Assembly: GCA_963735065.1 (NCBI GenBank)
Contig: CAVTJL010000001.1
Span: 1,674,001-1,738,000, forward strand
Length of the DNA stretch: 64,000 nt
Source: CAVTJL01 sp963735065
GTDB lineage: Bacteria > Pseudomonadota > Alphaproteobacteria > Geminicoccales > Geminicoccaceae
Direction: 5' to 3'
Part shown: positions 1 through 8,964 of the stretch, piece after piece
Layout of the letters: every line of letters begins with the position of its first letter
How positions within the stretch are numbered: the first letter of the stretch is position 1
The notes under the pieces: generated by a model
What the model saw: the letters and a program-made list of their open reading frames with translations, nothing else
Told to the model about the DNA's origin: nothing
The model's database searches: none
Translations under genes and position numbers: made by a program

Positions 1-86
1 CGCTCCTGGCGGTCGCCTTCGTCATGGACCCGGGCTTCCCGCTCGGCCTCGTGGCGCTCTGCCGGACCCTGGCGCGGCGCCGTTGA
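1..86 (+). CDS. C-terminal end of an unidentified protein (5' end outside window)
   Basis: An open frame enters from the left edge (codons in phase with position 3) and ends at a TGA at 84-86. The visible 27 residues are hydrophobic with an Arg-rich tail ending in ARRR, which would suit a membrane protein's C-terminus. The stop lies just before the next gene on the same strand, so the two may be co-transcribed. Too little is present to name the family. Confidence 0.45.
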   Translation, partial: LLAVAFVMDPGFPLGLVALCRTLARRR

Positions 87-97
87 GGCGCAGCCCG

Positions 98-1009
98 ATG
101 GTCGAGCACCCGCCATCGCAGCGGCGCGGCTGGCTGGGCGCGGCGCCGGAGCGGGCGGCCCCTCTTCTCTTTCTCTGCCTCTGGTCCGGCGGCTATGTGG
201 CGGCCAGGACCGCCGTCCAGTTCTGCCCGCCCATCACCCTCGTCGCCGTCCGCTTCGCGCTTACGCTCCTGATCTTTCTCGCCGTGGCGCTGGCGCTCCG
301 AGCGCCCTGGCCCCGTCGCTGGCGGGATGCCCTGCCGATCGCCGTCTCGGGCCTCCTGATCCAGGGCTTCTATTTCACCGGGAGCTATCTCTCCTTCGCC
401 CGGGGCATGGCGGCCGGGCCCATGGCCTTGCTCCTCGCCCTGCAGCCGGTGCTCACCGCCTGCGTCGCGGGGCGCCTCCTGGGCGAGCGGGTGGTGCCCC
501 GCCAATGGATCGGGCTCGTTCTGGGCTTCTTGGGCGTGGCCCTGGTGCTCGGCACCAAGCTCGCGGCCGGCATCGGCACGCCCGGCGCCGTCTTCTGGGC
601 TATCGGGGCACTGCTCGCGATCACGATCGGCACCCTCTTCCAAAAGCGCTTCTGCCCGGTGTTCGACCTTTGGACCGGCGGCGTCATCCAGTTCGCCGCG
701 GCCTCGGCCTTCGCGATCCCCGCAGCCCTCCTGCTCGAGACGCCGCGGATCGTCTGGACACCCACCTTCGGCTGGGCCTTCGCCTATCTCGTGCTGGGCA
801 ACTCGATCGTCGCCGTGAGCCTCTTGAACCTCATGATCCGCAGGGGCGAGGCCGCCCGCGTCACGAGCCTTCTCTACCTCGTGCCGGGCGGCGCCGCTCT
901 CCTCGCCTGGCTGCTCCTGGGCGAGACCATGTCCGGCCTCGCCCTCCTGGGCCTTCTCGTCGGCGCCGGCGGCGTCGCCCTTGTCCTGGCGCGCCGCCGC
1001 CCGGCCTGA
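98..1009 (+). CDS. EamA-type (DMT superfamily) inner-membrane transporter
   Basis: The protein has about 303 residues with some ten hydrophobic segments in two homologous halves, the layout of EamA / RhaT-like drug-metabolite transporters. These are inner-membrane exporters of amino acids, metabolites or drugs; the substrate cannot be read from sequence. Family-like features are the early segment around FLCLWSGGYVAARTAV and the glycine-rich last helix followed by ARRRPA. An in-frame TTG at 83 would overlap the upstream stop; I prefer the ATG at 98 because the first helix then follows a normal short cytoplasmic tail. It ends five bases before the convergent NTF2-like gene, so the two genes meet tail to tail. 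Confidence 0.85.
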   Translation: MVEHPPSQRRGWLGAAPERAAPLLFLCLWSGGYVAARTAVQFCPPITLVAVRFALTLLIFLAVALALRAPWPRRWRDALPIAVSGLLIQGFYFTGSYLSFARGMAAGPMALLLALQPVLTACVAGRLLGERVVPRQWIGLVLGFLGVALVLGTKLAAGIGTPGAVFWAIGALLAITIGTLFQKRFCPVFDLWTGGVIQFAAASAFAIPAALLLETPRIVWTPTFGWAFAYLVLGNSIVAVSLLNLMIRRGEAARVTSLLYLVPGGAALLAWLLLGETMSGLALLGLLVGAGGVALVLARRRPA

Positions 1010-1013
1010 GGCG

Positions 1014-1379
1014 CTACTGCTCGACGAACTGGTAGTCGGCCCTGATCCGCCCGTCCCGGTCGATCAGGAGAAAGTCAAAGCCCTCGGCCACCACGGCCTC
1101 GTCGAAGGTACGGACCATGCGCCAGCGGAACCTGACGCCGTCATGGTGGCCGTCGACCTCGTCGGCCAGGGTGAAGCGGAACTCGCCCGTCGCCACGAAC
1201 CGCGCATAGGCGTCGGCCACGCGCTGCTCCAGCCCCTCGTGGCCGCGTGCCTCGAGCGAGCGCGTGCAGTGGATCGCGTCCCTGGCCCAAAGCTCGGCGA
1301 TGGCGGTGCGCCGCCGCTCCGCATCCGCCTCGTTCCACAGCGCCACGTACCTGCTCACCAGCTCGACCATGTCGACCAC
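1014..1379 (-). CDS. NTF2-like / SnoaL-like small alpha+beta protein
   Basis: This 121-residue protein has the look of the NTF2/SnoaL fold: an N-terminal helix (VELVSRYVALWNEADAERRR), a segment resembling 'W..DA' (ELWARDAIHC) and C-terminal strands ending in DRDGRIRADYQFVEQ. Members are cone-shaped enzymes or binding proteins (polyketide cyclases, steroid isomerase-like, limonene epoxide hydrolase-like). No specific catalytic set is recognisable, so the activity is unknown. It is divergent from the WYL regulator at 1517, with a 137-base gap that could carry both promoters; this makes it a candidate target of that regulator. Confidence 0.75.
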   Translation of the reverse strand: MVDMVELVSRYVALWNEADAERRRTAIAELWARDAIHCTRSLEARGHEGLEQRVADAYARFVATGEFRFTLADEVDGHHDGVRFRWRMVRTFDEAVVAEGFDFLLIDRDGRIRADYQFVEQ

Positions 1380-1516
1380 GGACCGTCTCCCGAGCGTTCC
1401 TCGACCTCGAGACCCCGAGCCACCCGCCCGCCCGAGGCTCGCTGCCCTCTTGATCGACAGGTCTAGCAGGGCCTACCTGACATCCTCTGTCAGCTATCGG
1501 CGGGCGGGCCTCGAAA

Positions 1517-2473
1517 ATGCGCGCGAGCCGGCTTCTCTCGATGCTCCTGCTCCTCCAGGCGCGGGGCCGCGTCACCGCGCAGGCGCTGGCCGATGAGCTC
1601 GAGGTCTCGGTGCGCACCGTCTATCGCGACGCCGACGATCTCAGCGCCGCGGGCGTGCCCATCTATGCCGAGCGCGGCGCCGGCGGCGGCTTCGCGCTCC
1701 TCGACGGCTACCGGACGCGGCTCACCGGCATGACCTCGGACGAGGTCGAGACGCTCTCGATCGCCGGGCTGAAGAGCGCTGCCGTGGAGCTGGGCCTCGC
1801 CGACCGGCTGCAGGCGGCCCAGCTCAAGCTGATGGCGGCGCTGCCGGCGGCAGGGCCCGACAATTCCCGCATCGGCGCCCGGCTGCATGTCGACCCGATC
1901 GAATGGTTCCACCGCCCGCGCCCGGTGCCGGACCTGCCGCTCATCGCCCGCGCCGTCTGGGAGCAGCGGCGTCTGGCGATGCTCTACACCGGCCGGCGCG
2001 AGCCGCGAGCACGCGAGGTCGAGCCGCTGGGCCTCGTGCTCAAGACCGGCGACTGGTACCTCGTCGCGCGCAGCGCCGGCGGGATCAGAACCTACAAGGC
2101 CGGCAACGTCACCGAGGCCAGGGTGCTCGAGGAGAGGTTCGAGCGCCCGGCCGGCTTCGATCTGGCAGCCGAGTGGTCGCGAACCGTGGACAGGTTCGAG
2201 ACCAGCCTTCTCACCGACGTTGCAAGGCTGCGCGTGACGGCCGAGGGCGCGGCGCGGCTCAGGCGGCTGGGGGCCGCGGCGGTGGCGGCGGCGAGCTTCG
2301 GCCCGATGGGCGAGGACGGCTGGTGCGAGGTCGCCCTGCCGGTCGAGCCCACGGACACCGCCGCCGACCAGCTCCTCGGTCTTGCGGGCCACGTCGAGGT
2401 GCTGGAGCCCCTGGAGCTGCGCACCCGTCTGCGCGAGCTCGCCCTCGCCGTGGCCGCGCTCAACGCCGCCTAG
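1517..2473 (+). CDS. YafY-type HTH / WYL-domain transcriptional regulator
   Basis: This 318-residue protein starts with a DeoR-like winged helix-turn-helix at about residues 3-60 (LLQARGRVTAQALADELEVS followed by VRTVYRDADDLSAAGVP). A WYL domain follows at about 140-230, with the signature residues W180-Y181-L182. WYL regulators bind DNA and sense small ligands, possibly nucleic acids or nucleotides, through the WYL domain. The last base of its TAG stop lies within a CTAG shared with the convergent gene at 2470. The divergent NTF2-like gene is the obvious candidate target. Confidence 0.88.
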   Translation: MRASRLLSMLLLLQARGRVTAQALADELEVSVRTVYRDADDLSAAGVPIYAERGAGGGFALLDGYRTRLTGMTSDEVETLSIAGLKSAAVELGLADRLQAAQLKLMAALPAAGPDNSRIGARLHVDPIEWFHRPRPVPDLPLIARAVWEQRRLAMLYTGRREPRAREVEPLGLVLKTGDWYLVARSAGGIRTYKAGNVTEARVLEERFERPAGFDLAAEWSRTVDRFETSLLTDVARLRVTAEGAARLRRLGAAAVAAASFGPMGEDGWCEVALPVEPTDTAADQLLGLAGHVEVLEPLELRTRLRELALAVAALNAA

Positions 2474-3924
2474 TGCAGGGTCAGGTTGATCTCGAAGACC
2501 TGGTTCGAGGCCACCGAGTTGCCGAAGTTCGGCTGCTCGGCGGCGATGCCTCCGAACACCCAGCCGACGGTGGTGGTGGTGCCGGACTTCTTGCCCAGCG
2601 CCTTCATGTCCACGATCTCGTAGTCTTTGGTCTTGATCTTCGGGTCCAGGAACACGTGCGCGTTGGCACCGAAGAGATAGCTCTGCACGTCGGGCCCGCT
2701 GACCGTGGGGAAGCCCTTGAGGAAGACATGCTGGCTGTAGACGCCCTCGCTGTCCCGCACGAGATCGGTGACCTCGCTCGTGAAGGGGATGTTCGAATCC
2801 TCGACGAACTTGTTCGCGGTGAAGTCGTAGGTGACGTAGCTGATCCCGCCGAACAGCAGCATGTGCGTCGCTCCGCTCTTCGAATCATAGATCGCGAGCG
2901 TGGCGCAGTCGTAGCCGTTCATGCCCTGCTTGAAGGTGCTGGCGGCGGAAGGGTCGGCCTGGACGGGGGTGCCGGCGGAGCCGATCTCGACCGGCACCGT
3001 GAAGACGCCATCCGTTGGGGTGAAGACGCCGGCCAGGGCGGCGAAGCGGTACTTGCCCTTGTTGCCGGACTCCTTGTCCTTCACCTTGTCGATGAAGGGC
3101 ACGAGGTCGTAATCACGTCGGCGGAAGTTGGTCAGGTCGGGCGTGGCGGGGTCGGCGCTGATGTTGTCGATCTTGAGCTCGCCGTGCTTGTCGACGATGT
3201 CGAAGCTGCGGACCTGCCCGGTGTAGGTCTGGACGGTGTTCGCCGCGAAATAGCCGCCGGCGAAATCCTGGCCGAAGGCGAGGATGGCCCGCTTGCCGAA
3301 CAGCGCCATCTGCCCGCCCGTGACGCGCAGGGTCTCGTCGGTCGTCTGGCGGATCAGCTTCTCGAGCGGCGGTGACTTCGCCGGCTTTTGCACCCACTTC
3401 ACCAGGTCCGACAGGTTCACGGCGGTCATGTAGGGAAAGGTGACGAAGTCCTTGGCCGAGCGCGAATAGCCGTAGCCGCCGACGATGTAGAGCGTCTTGC
3501 CGTCCTGCGCCCACTCGTAGTTGGTGGCCCCCAGCTGGTCGACCTGGTCCTCTGTCAGCCCGGAATCGGAGAGCTTGCGCGACCACACCTGCCAGGTGTC
3601 GGGATCGATCACCCAGACCTGGTCGTTCTGCGAGCTCGGCGGAAAGTTCTCGAGCGGGTCCGTCGTGAAGTTGTGGAGGCCGTTGGTGCGGCCGCCGAGG
3701 AGGACCCAGAGCTTGCCCGACTGGGCCGACACGAACGCCTGCAGGGTCGGCAGGGTGCTCGGGGTGTTGACGTGCTTGAGCTCGAGATCGAAGGGCAGGC
3801 TGTCGCTGCCGAGCGTGACGGGCGTGGTGGTGGGCGTCTGGTTGTCGGCCCAGGCCGCGGACCCGGCCACGGCAAGACAGACGAGCACGCTCGCCGTTAC
3901 GGCATGCCTCAGTGGTGTGCGCAT
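2470..3924 (-). CDS. Exported beta-propeller-like (kelch-type) protein of unknown function
   Basis: The protein has about 484 residues and begins with a clear Sec signal peptide: MRTPLR, a hydrophobic core around VTASVLVCLAVAG, and a likely cleavage after SAAWA. The start at 3924 is preferred over an in-frame ATG at 3987 because it puts the signal peptide at the N-terminus and follows a purine-rich ATCGGGGTAAAC. The mature part repeats kelch-like elements such as LWVLLGGRTN, QVWVIDPDTWQVW, TLYIVGGYGYS and MLLFGGISYVTYD, typical of propeller blades in secreted proteins. No enzyme motif is visible. Its final TAG overlaps the stop of the convergent regulator as CTAG. It lies 184 bases downstream of the large oxidoreductase fusion on the same strand. 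Confidence 0.7.
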   Translation of the reverse strand: MRTPLRHAVTASVLVCLAVAGSAAWADNQTPTTTPVTLGSDSLPFDLELKHVNTPSTLPTLQAFVSAQSGKLWVLLGGRTNGLHNFTTDPLENFPPSSQNDQVWVIDPDTWQVWSRKLSDSGLTEDQVDQLGATNYEWAQDGKTLYIVGGYGYSRSAKDFVTFPYMTAVNLSDLVKWVQKPAKSPPLEKLIRQTTDETLRVTGGQMALFGKRAILAFGQDFAGGYFAANTVQTYTGQVRSFDIVDKHGELKIDNISADPATPDLTNFRRRDYDLVPFIDKVKDKESGNKGKYRFAALAGVFTPTDGVFTVPVEIGSAGTPVQADPSAASTFKQGMNGYDCATLAIYDSKSGATHMLLFGGISYVTYDFTANKFVEDSNIPFTSEVTDLVRDSEGVYSQHVFLKGFPTVSGPDVQSYLFGANAHVFLDPKIKTKDYEIVDMKALGKKSGTTTTVGWVFGGIAAEQPNFGNSVASNQVFEINLTLH

Positions 3925-4108
3925 GTTTACCCCGATCTCATTCTTGCGAGCTTGGTGCTCGTGTTGATGAACCTTGCTTTGTGCCACCGCCCCCAGTAGC
4001 CGCGAGGGTTGCGAGGCGGCAACGTCTTTCCGCCCTGGAGGTGATTATCGTCGAAATCGCCCGGAACTTCCAGCTTCCTGGTCTTATCGGCCGTCCTTGA
4101 GGCGGGGC

Positions 4109-6799
4109 TTAGGCGCTCGAAGGCGTTGCCTCCAGCTGCGCCTGTCGGTCGCCGGCCTGCCGTCTGATGGCCGCGGCCAGAGCGCCCCGACCGGCGGTGA
4201 TCGCCTGGAAATTGTCCCGCACCAGCACGGTCAGGTCGCAAGCCGTAAGGCATCGCACCGTCGCCGTGCGTCGGACGTCGCTCAGCAGGGCGATCTCGCC
4301 GAAGCAATCGCCCTCCGCGAGCTCGGCTATCGCAACGCCGCCCTTGAGCACGGCCAGCCGGCCGGAATTGACGATGTAGGCGGTTTCGCCGACATCGCCC
4401 TCGGTGATCACCTCGTCGCCGGCCTCGTAGTGGCTGCGCTGCAGACGCTCGGTCCGCTCGGGGGCCAGCACCGCGATGTCCTGACGGAACGGGATGTCGA
4501 GCAGCCAGTCGATCAGGATGCGCAGGTTCCGCTCCAGCCCGGGTAGCTCTGCGAGGTTGGTGAGGCGCGAGAGCAGCCAGGCCGGGGTGCCGGACATGAC
4601 CCATCCGCCGATGCCGCACAAGGAGCGCCGGCCCATATTGTAGGGCTTCAGCAACCGCCATCGCTGGCGGTAGGGACGCGGGTGGTACCCCTGAGAGCGC
4701 GCCCAGGCATTGTAGCCCGCCGCCCGCCCGAGCGCCGCCAGGTCCGCCGTCGTGAGAAAGCGGTTGCGCTCCTGCTCGCCGGTCGTCGGGATCCAGATGT
4801 CCGGATGCCCGAGCAGGCCGAGATCGCCATCGATGGCGGGTGGCCACTGGATCTCCTCTCCGTCTATGCGAACGACGGGCTGCTTGAAGGAGGCATTGAT
4901 CACCAGCCCCACGGGCCTACGCTCGCCGCTGGACAGGACGATGGCGCGGTCGGTGAGGCTCGCTACCCGATCCGCACCACCCAGCCGAATTCCCGCCTTG
5001 GCCAGCTCGCGATCCCGGAGGTCGCGGATCTTCGCCTCGAAGCTGCTGAAGGGCTGGAGGGTGTCCTCATAGAGGGAGACCTGCCATCCCCGCTCCTGCA
5101 GCACCGGGTAGGACTGAGCCGCGGTGCGCAGCAGGGCGGCCACCTCCACGGCGGTGGCGCAGGAGCGCTGCCCCGATCCGATCACGGCGATGGTCAGCAG
5201 CCGGGCCTGCTCCGCGGGATCCTGGGTCAGCTCCGCATCGTCGATGAGCCGGACGATGCGCTCGCGGATGTTCAGAGCATCGCCGACCGAATTGATCGAG
5301 CAGGAATGGGCCATTGCGCCCGGTGCCAGATCGAGATTGGGCCGCAGGAACGGCGCCAGGACGAGCTGGTCGTAGCCCAGCGTTCGGAGCGTGCCCTTCC
5401 TGGATCTGATGGTCACCTGACGGGCGGCGGTGTCCACCGCGTCGAGCCTGCCGCCGATCAGCTTGCACTGCGGCAGTATGCGGCGCAGCGGGTTGACTAC
5501 ATGGCCGGGCTGCATGGCGCCACTCACCACCTCGGGCAGCAAGGGGTGGAACAGCAGGTTCGAGGTGTCGTGCACCAGGGTGATGCTCACCCGACTGTAC
5601 TGGCCGATCAGCCGCTCGATGCGCATGCCGACGGCGACCGCCGAGATGCCGCCGCCGACGATGACGATGTCCGCTGCGCTGTCCCGCGCTTCGGGCGCGT
5701 GCCAGTGCCCGGCGCCGTTGAGCAGGAGCGAGATGATGACACCGTAGAACAGCGCGTGAGCCATGTAGCTTTCCGGCAGCATGGTCGCGAAGAACAGGAA
5801 AGCAAGCAGCAGGACGATGGCCAGTGGACGCAGCAGGATGCCGGCGATGATCAGCAGCCCTGCCGTCACCTCGACCAGCATCATGATCAGGGTGAAGGTC
5901 GCCGGAGCTAGGGACAGGATCGGGAGATGGTAGCTCTCGATGATGCCGATCATCAGGTTGGGATGCAGCACCTTGTAGGAGATGCCCATGTAGAGCACCG
6001 TTGCCCCGGTCAGCACACGCAAGATTGCCTGTGCGCGCTCACGGGGCTGGGCGGCGAGCCATGCCTGGAGCGACCTGAGCCACGGCGCGGTCGGCAGAGG
6101 GATGAAGTACCGCCCGGAGCCCTGCAGAAGGAGGTAGATGCCGGCGCCGAGCACGGCGCCGACGTAGGACAGCATCGCGGTGCCGAAGAGGCCGATGCCG
6201 ACCACCGCCACGCCGATGAGAAGGGCGGCGAAGAGCCGTACGTAGATCCCGAGCAGAAGTGCCAGCGCTATCACGATCTCGGTCCAGCGCAGCCATGCCC
6301 AGTCGGGCGAGAGATGGTGCAGCAGCAGGTCGGGCGCGAACAGGGTCGGCAGGCTGAACGCGGCCACGCCGGCGCGGGGCTCGGCACCAAGCCCGGAAGA
6401 CAACAGCATCCAGGCGACGCAGAACCGCACGATCGGGGCGACGAGGTCGCCCTGCGAGGCCAAGCGTGCCCGCAGGTCCGGGAAGAGCTCGCGCGCACCG
6501 GTAAAGCCGAGACGCACCCAGCAGGCAAGAAAGGCGAGGAAGATAAGAACCGGAAGCACGTTGGCGAGGGACAAGGTGGTGAAGAGGGCCGGCAGGGGCT
6601 TGGCGTCCCACTCCGCCATCTGCTGGGGTGTCAGGATCCATTGCTCATGCGCCACGGCCACCCCTTGGAGGACGAGCAGCATGATTGGCACGAGAACCGG
6701 CAGGGCCACGAAGCCGAGAGTCGCGCTCGGCCGCCACGACACATTCGGCCCGGGGCCCGCATGGGATTTCACCATTCGAGAAGCCGGCGTTCGTGACAT
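4109..6799 (-). CDS. DoxX-like membrane domain / NDH-2-type FAD-NAD oxidoreductase / cyclic-nucleotide-binding domain fusion
   Basis: The 896-residue protein has three parts. Residues ~25-365 hold about ten hydrophobic segments with DoxX-like character. Residues ~375-770 resemble a type II NADH dehydrogenase: a dinucleotide motif IVIVGGGISAVAVG, the NDH-2-like LLFHPLLPEVVSG, a second nucleotide site AVIGSGQRSCATAVEVA near 538, and a C-terminal membrane-anchor-like stretch (GGWVMSGTPAWLLSRL). The usual AQxAxQ quinone motif is not seen; the matching place reads LTTADLAALG. Residues ~785-870 form a Crp-type cNMP-binding domain with FGEIALLSDVRRTATV as phosphate-binding cassette. It may feed electrons from NAD(P)H into the membrane under nucleotide control. 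The start at 6799 follows CCAGGACC; earlier in-frame ATGs run into the shared intergenic region. Confidence 0.82.
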   Translation of the reverse strand: MSRTPASRMVKSHAGPGPNVSWRPSATLGFVALPVLVPIMLLVLQGVAVAHEQWILTPQQMAEWDAKPLPALFTTLSLANVLPVLIFLAFLACWVRLGFTGARELFPDLRARLASQGDLVAPIVRFCVAWMLLSSGLGAEPRAGVAAFSLPTLFAPDLLLHHLSPDWAWLRWTEIVIALALLLGIYVRLFAALLIGVAVVGIGLFGTAMLSYVGAVLGAGIYLLLQGSGRYFIPLPTAPWLRSLQAWLAAQPRERAQAILRVLTGATVLYMGISYKVLHPNLMIGIIESYHLPILSLAPATFTLIMMLVEVTAGLLIIAGILLRPLAIVLLLAFLFFATMLPESYMAHALFYGVIISLLLNGAGHWHAPEARDSAADIVIVGGGISAVAVGMRIERLIGQYSRVSITLVHDTSNLLFHPLLPEVVSGAMQPGHVVNPLRRILPQCKLIGGRLDAVDTAARQVTIRSRKGTLRTLGYDQLVLAPFLRPNLDLAPGAMAHSCSINSVGDALNIRERIVRLIDDAELTQDPAEQARLLTIAVIGSGQRSCATAVEVAALLRTAAQSYPVLQERGWQVSLYEDTLQPFSSFEAKIRDLRDRELAKAGIRLGGADRVASLTDRAIVLSSGERRPVGLVINASFKQPVVRIDGEEIQWPPAIDGDLGLLGHPDIWIPTTGEQERNRFLTTADLAALGRAAGYNAWARSQGYHPRPYRQRWRLLKPYNMGRRSLCGIGGWVMSGTPAWLLSRLTNLAELPGLERNLRILIDWLLDIPFRQDIAVLAPERTERLQRSHYEAGDEVITEGDVGETAYIVNSGRLAVLKGGVAIAELAEGDCFGEIALLSDVRRTATVRCLTACDLTVLVRDNFQAITAGRGALAAAIRRQAGDRQAQLEATPSSA

Positions 6800-7100
6800 C
6801 TGGCAGGTCCTGGGCGGGATAGTTCCGATGAGCTGATGCCCGATACGTCTAAGGCTCGCCGACAAGACAGGGAAGGTATGTCGGCCATGACGTGTCGGAT
6901 CGGCATCGCCAGACCACGACTGCCCGTCCGGCAAGAGAAAATGGCAGGCCGGCCGCAGGTAGCGGGGTTGCAGCGGCGGCATGGCCCCGGCCTCCGCAAC
7001 ATCCATTCTTCCCGGACGTTATGCTGTCGCACGGCGGCCTGGCGTCGAGGGCGCCGCCGACCGCCCGGGCGAGCGAACCCGATCGGGAGGCGTTTTCCTC
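6800..7100. other. Intergenic region between the divergent fusion oxidoreductase and MFS genes
   Basis: These 301 bases separate two divergently starting genes and should hold both promoters. TGTCGG occurs twice around 6877-6900 as a short direct repeat. I see no convincing -35/-10 pair, no riboswitch-like fold and no credible small gene. Confidence 0.5.
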
Positions 7101-8411
7101 ATGCAGGCCACGACCGCCGCCGGCTCGTCCGGCGAGAGCGTCGGCATCGCCCGCTGGACCCGGCTCATGCCGGTGGCGATGCTGATCTACATCATCTCCT
7201 TCATGGACCGGACCAACATCGGCTACGCCTTCGACGGCCTCGCCCAGGATTTCCACATCGACAAGGCCCAGCAGGGGCTCGCCGGCGGCATCTTCTTCAT
7301 CGGCTACGTGCTCCTGCAGATCCCCGGCGGCCAGCTCGCCGAGCGGTGGAGCGCCAAGAAGTTCATCGGCATCATGATCCTGGTCTGGGGCGTCTTCGCG
7401 ATCTTCTGCGGCCTCGCCACCAGCTTCGGCCAGCTTCTGGTGGCCCGCTTCTTCCTGGGTGTCGCCGAGGGCGGCATCTGGCCGGCGATGCTCGTGCTGA
7501 TCAGCCATTGGTTTCCCCGAAGCGAGCGGGCGCGCGCCTATGGCTTTTGGATGACCAACCTCGCCATCGCCTCGATCATCACCCAGCCGCTCTCGGGCTT
7601 CATCGTCGCCCACACGACCTGGCGCTGGCTCTTCATCATCGAAGGTGCCCTGCCGTTCATCGTCGCGGCGCCGATCTGGTGGGCCTTCATCAAGGACCGG
7701 CCCGCCGACGCGTCCTGGCTCTCGGCGAGCGAGCGGGAGTGGATCACCAGCGAGACCGCCAAGGACCGGGCAGGCGATCCCGAGCACGTGCCCTTCAGCC
7801 GCGTCTTCAGCACCGGCGTCGTCTGGCAGCTCGTGCTCGTCTACTTCCTCGTCCAGGTGGGCTTCTATGGCCTCAATCTGTGGCTGCCGACGCTCCTCGA
7901 GAGCGTCACCAAGGCCGGCTTCGGCGCGGTCGGCCTCATCGCCATGCTGCCCTATATCGTCGCCATCGCCTTCCTCTGGCTCAACGGCTGGGCCGCCGAC
8001 CGCACGCGCCGCTACGGGCTGCACGTCTTCATCGCCATGGCGGTGGCAGCGGTCTGCCTCGTGCTCTCGATCGTCGTGGCCAAGACCCACATCGTCCTGT
8101 CGATCGGGCTCCTCTGCCTCGCGATGGGCGGTGCGCTCGGCTATGACGGGCCCTTCTGGGCCGCGGGCTCGACGGTGCTGCCGGCTGCGGTGGTGGGCGG
8201 CGCCATGGGGCTCATCAACGCCCTGGGCAATCTCGGCGGCTATCTCGGCCCCACCGTCGGCGGCTGGCTGCAGGACAAGAGCGGCGGCAGCTTCCTCGGC
8301 ACGAGCTTCTTCCTCGGCGGCTCGCTGCTGCTGGCCGGCATCGTGATGCTGACCGTCCGCACGGGCCGGACGGCCGCACCGGCGGCCGATCAGGCGCGCC
8401 CGATCGCCTGA
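7101..8411 (+). CDS. MFS transporter, anion:cation symporter (ACS) family
   Basis: This 436-residue polytopic protein has about twelve hydrophobic segments. After the first helix it carries FMDRTNIGYAF, the signature of the ACS branch (phthalate, tartrate, 4-hydroxyphenylacetate and galactonate permeases). The long central loop around PADASWLSASEREWI is also typical. It would import an organic anion with protons; the substrate is not evident, though a tartrate-type acid is possible given the D-tartrate dehydratase 32 kb away. The ATG at 7101 is preceded by GGGAGG and puts the first helix at the usual distance, so the open frame upstream to 6981 is not used. Confidence 0.88.
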   Translation: MQATTAAGSSGESVGIARWTRLMPVAMLIYIISFMDRTNIGYAFDGLAQDFHIDKAQQGLAGGIFFIGYVLLQIPGGQLAERWSAKKFIGIMILVWGVFAIFCGLATSFGQLLVARFFLGVAEGGIWPAMLVLISHWFPRSERARAYGFWMTNLAIASIITQPLSGFIVAHTTWRWLFIIEGALPFIVAAPIWWAFIKDRPADASWLSASEREWITSETAKDRAGDPEHVPFSRVFSTGVVWQLVLVYFLVQVGFYGLNLWLPTLLESVTKAGFGAVGLIAMLPYIVAIAFLWLNGWAADRTRRYGLHVFIAMAVAAVCLVLSIVVAKTHIVLSIGLLCLAMGGALGYDGPFWAAGSTVLPAAVVGGAMGLINALGNLGGYLGPTVGGWLQDKSGGSFLGTSFFLGGSLLLAGIVMLTVRTGRTAAPAADQARPIA

Positions 8412-8502
8412 CGCCACCGTCGCCGGGCGCGCAGCATCATGGCGGATGGGATGGGTCCCGCTTACCCTTCAGGCGGGCCCATCCACGCCGGGAGGCACCG
8501 TG

Positions 8503-8952
8503 ATGCCCAGATGGCTCGACATTCCGCCCTTCTATCTCCTGTGCTCGCTCGTTCTGACGTGGCTGCTGCATCGGGGCGTTCCCGGGCCCCAGCTCGTTCA
8601 TGGAGCGTGGCGCTGGCTGGGCCTTGTGCCGATCGCGGCCGGCGTCGCCCTGGCCATCGCCGCGGTGCGCAGCTTCAAGCGCGCGGGCACGGCCGTGAAG
8701 CCGTTCGGCGAGCCCTCCGCCGTCGTCACGACCGGGCCGTTCGCCTTCACCCGGAACCCCATGTATCTGGGCACGATGCTCTTTCTGCTCGGCTGGATCG
8801 TGCTCCTCGGCAGCCTCGTGCCGCTCGTCGTGCTTCCCGCCTACGTCGCTCTCGTTCACTACCGCTTCGTGCTGCGCGAGGAGCCGTTCATGGCCGAGCG
8901 GCTGGGCGAGCCTTATGAGGCCTATCGCCGGCGCGTGCGGCGCTGGCTCTGA
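8503..8952 (+). CDS. Isoprenylcysteine carboxyl methyltransferase / PEMT-family membrane methyltransferase
   Basis: This is a 149-residue integral-membrane protein with about four helices. It carries the family motif region FKRAGTAVKPFGE, then TTGPFAFTRNPMYLG, and ends with the conserved EEPFMAERLGEPYEAYRRRV. These enzymes methylate lipids or small amphipathic molecules with S-adenosylmethionine at the membrane; the substrate of bacterial members is mostly unknown. The start at 8503 has GGGAGG about eight bases upstream; the frame open from 8446 has no such site. It is convergent with the NUDIX gene, 12 bases between the stops. Confidence 0.85.
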   Translation: MPRWLDIPPFYLLCSLVLTWLLHRGVPGPQLVHGAWRWLGLVPIAAGVALAIAAVRSFKRAGTAVKPFGEPSAVVTTGPFAFTRNPMYLGTMLFLLGWIVLLGSLVPLVVLPAYVALVHYRFVLREEPFMAERLGEPYEAYRRRVRRWL

Positions 8953-8964
8953 GGCGGCGGGGCC

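Noticed and set aside
2791..2800. GTTCGAATCC, resembling a tRNA T-loop
   Set aside because: It lies inside the coding sequence of the exported propeller-like protein and no acceptor or anticodon stem can be formed around it.
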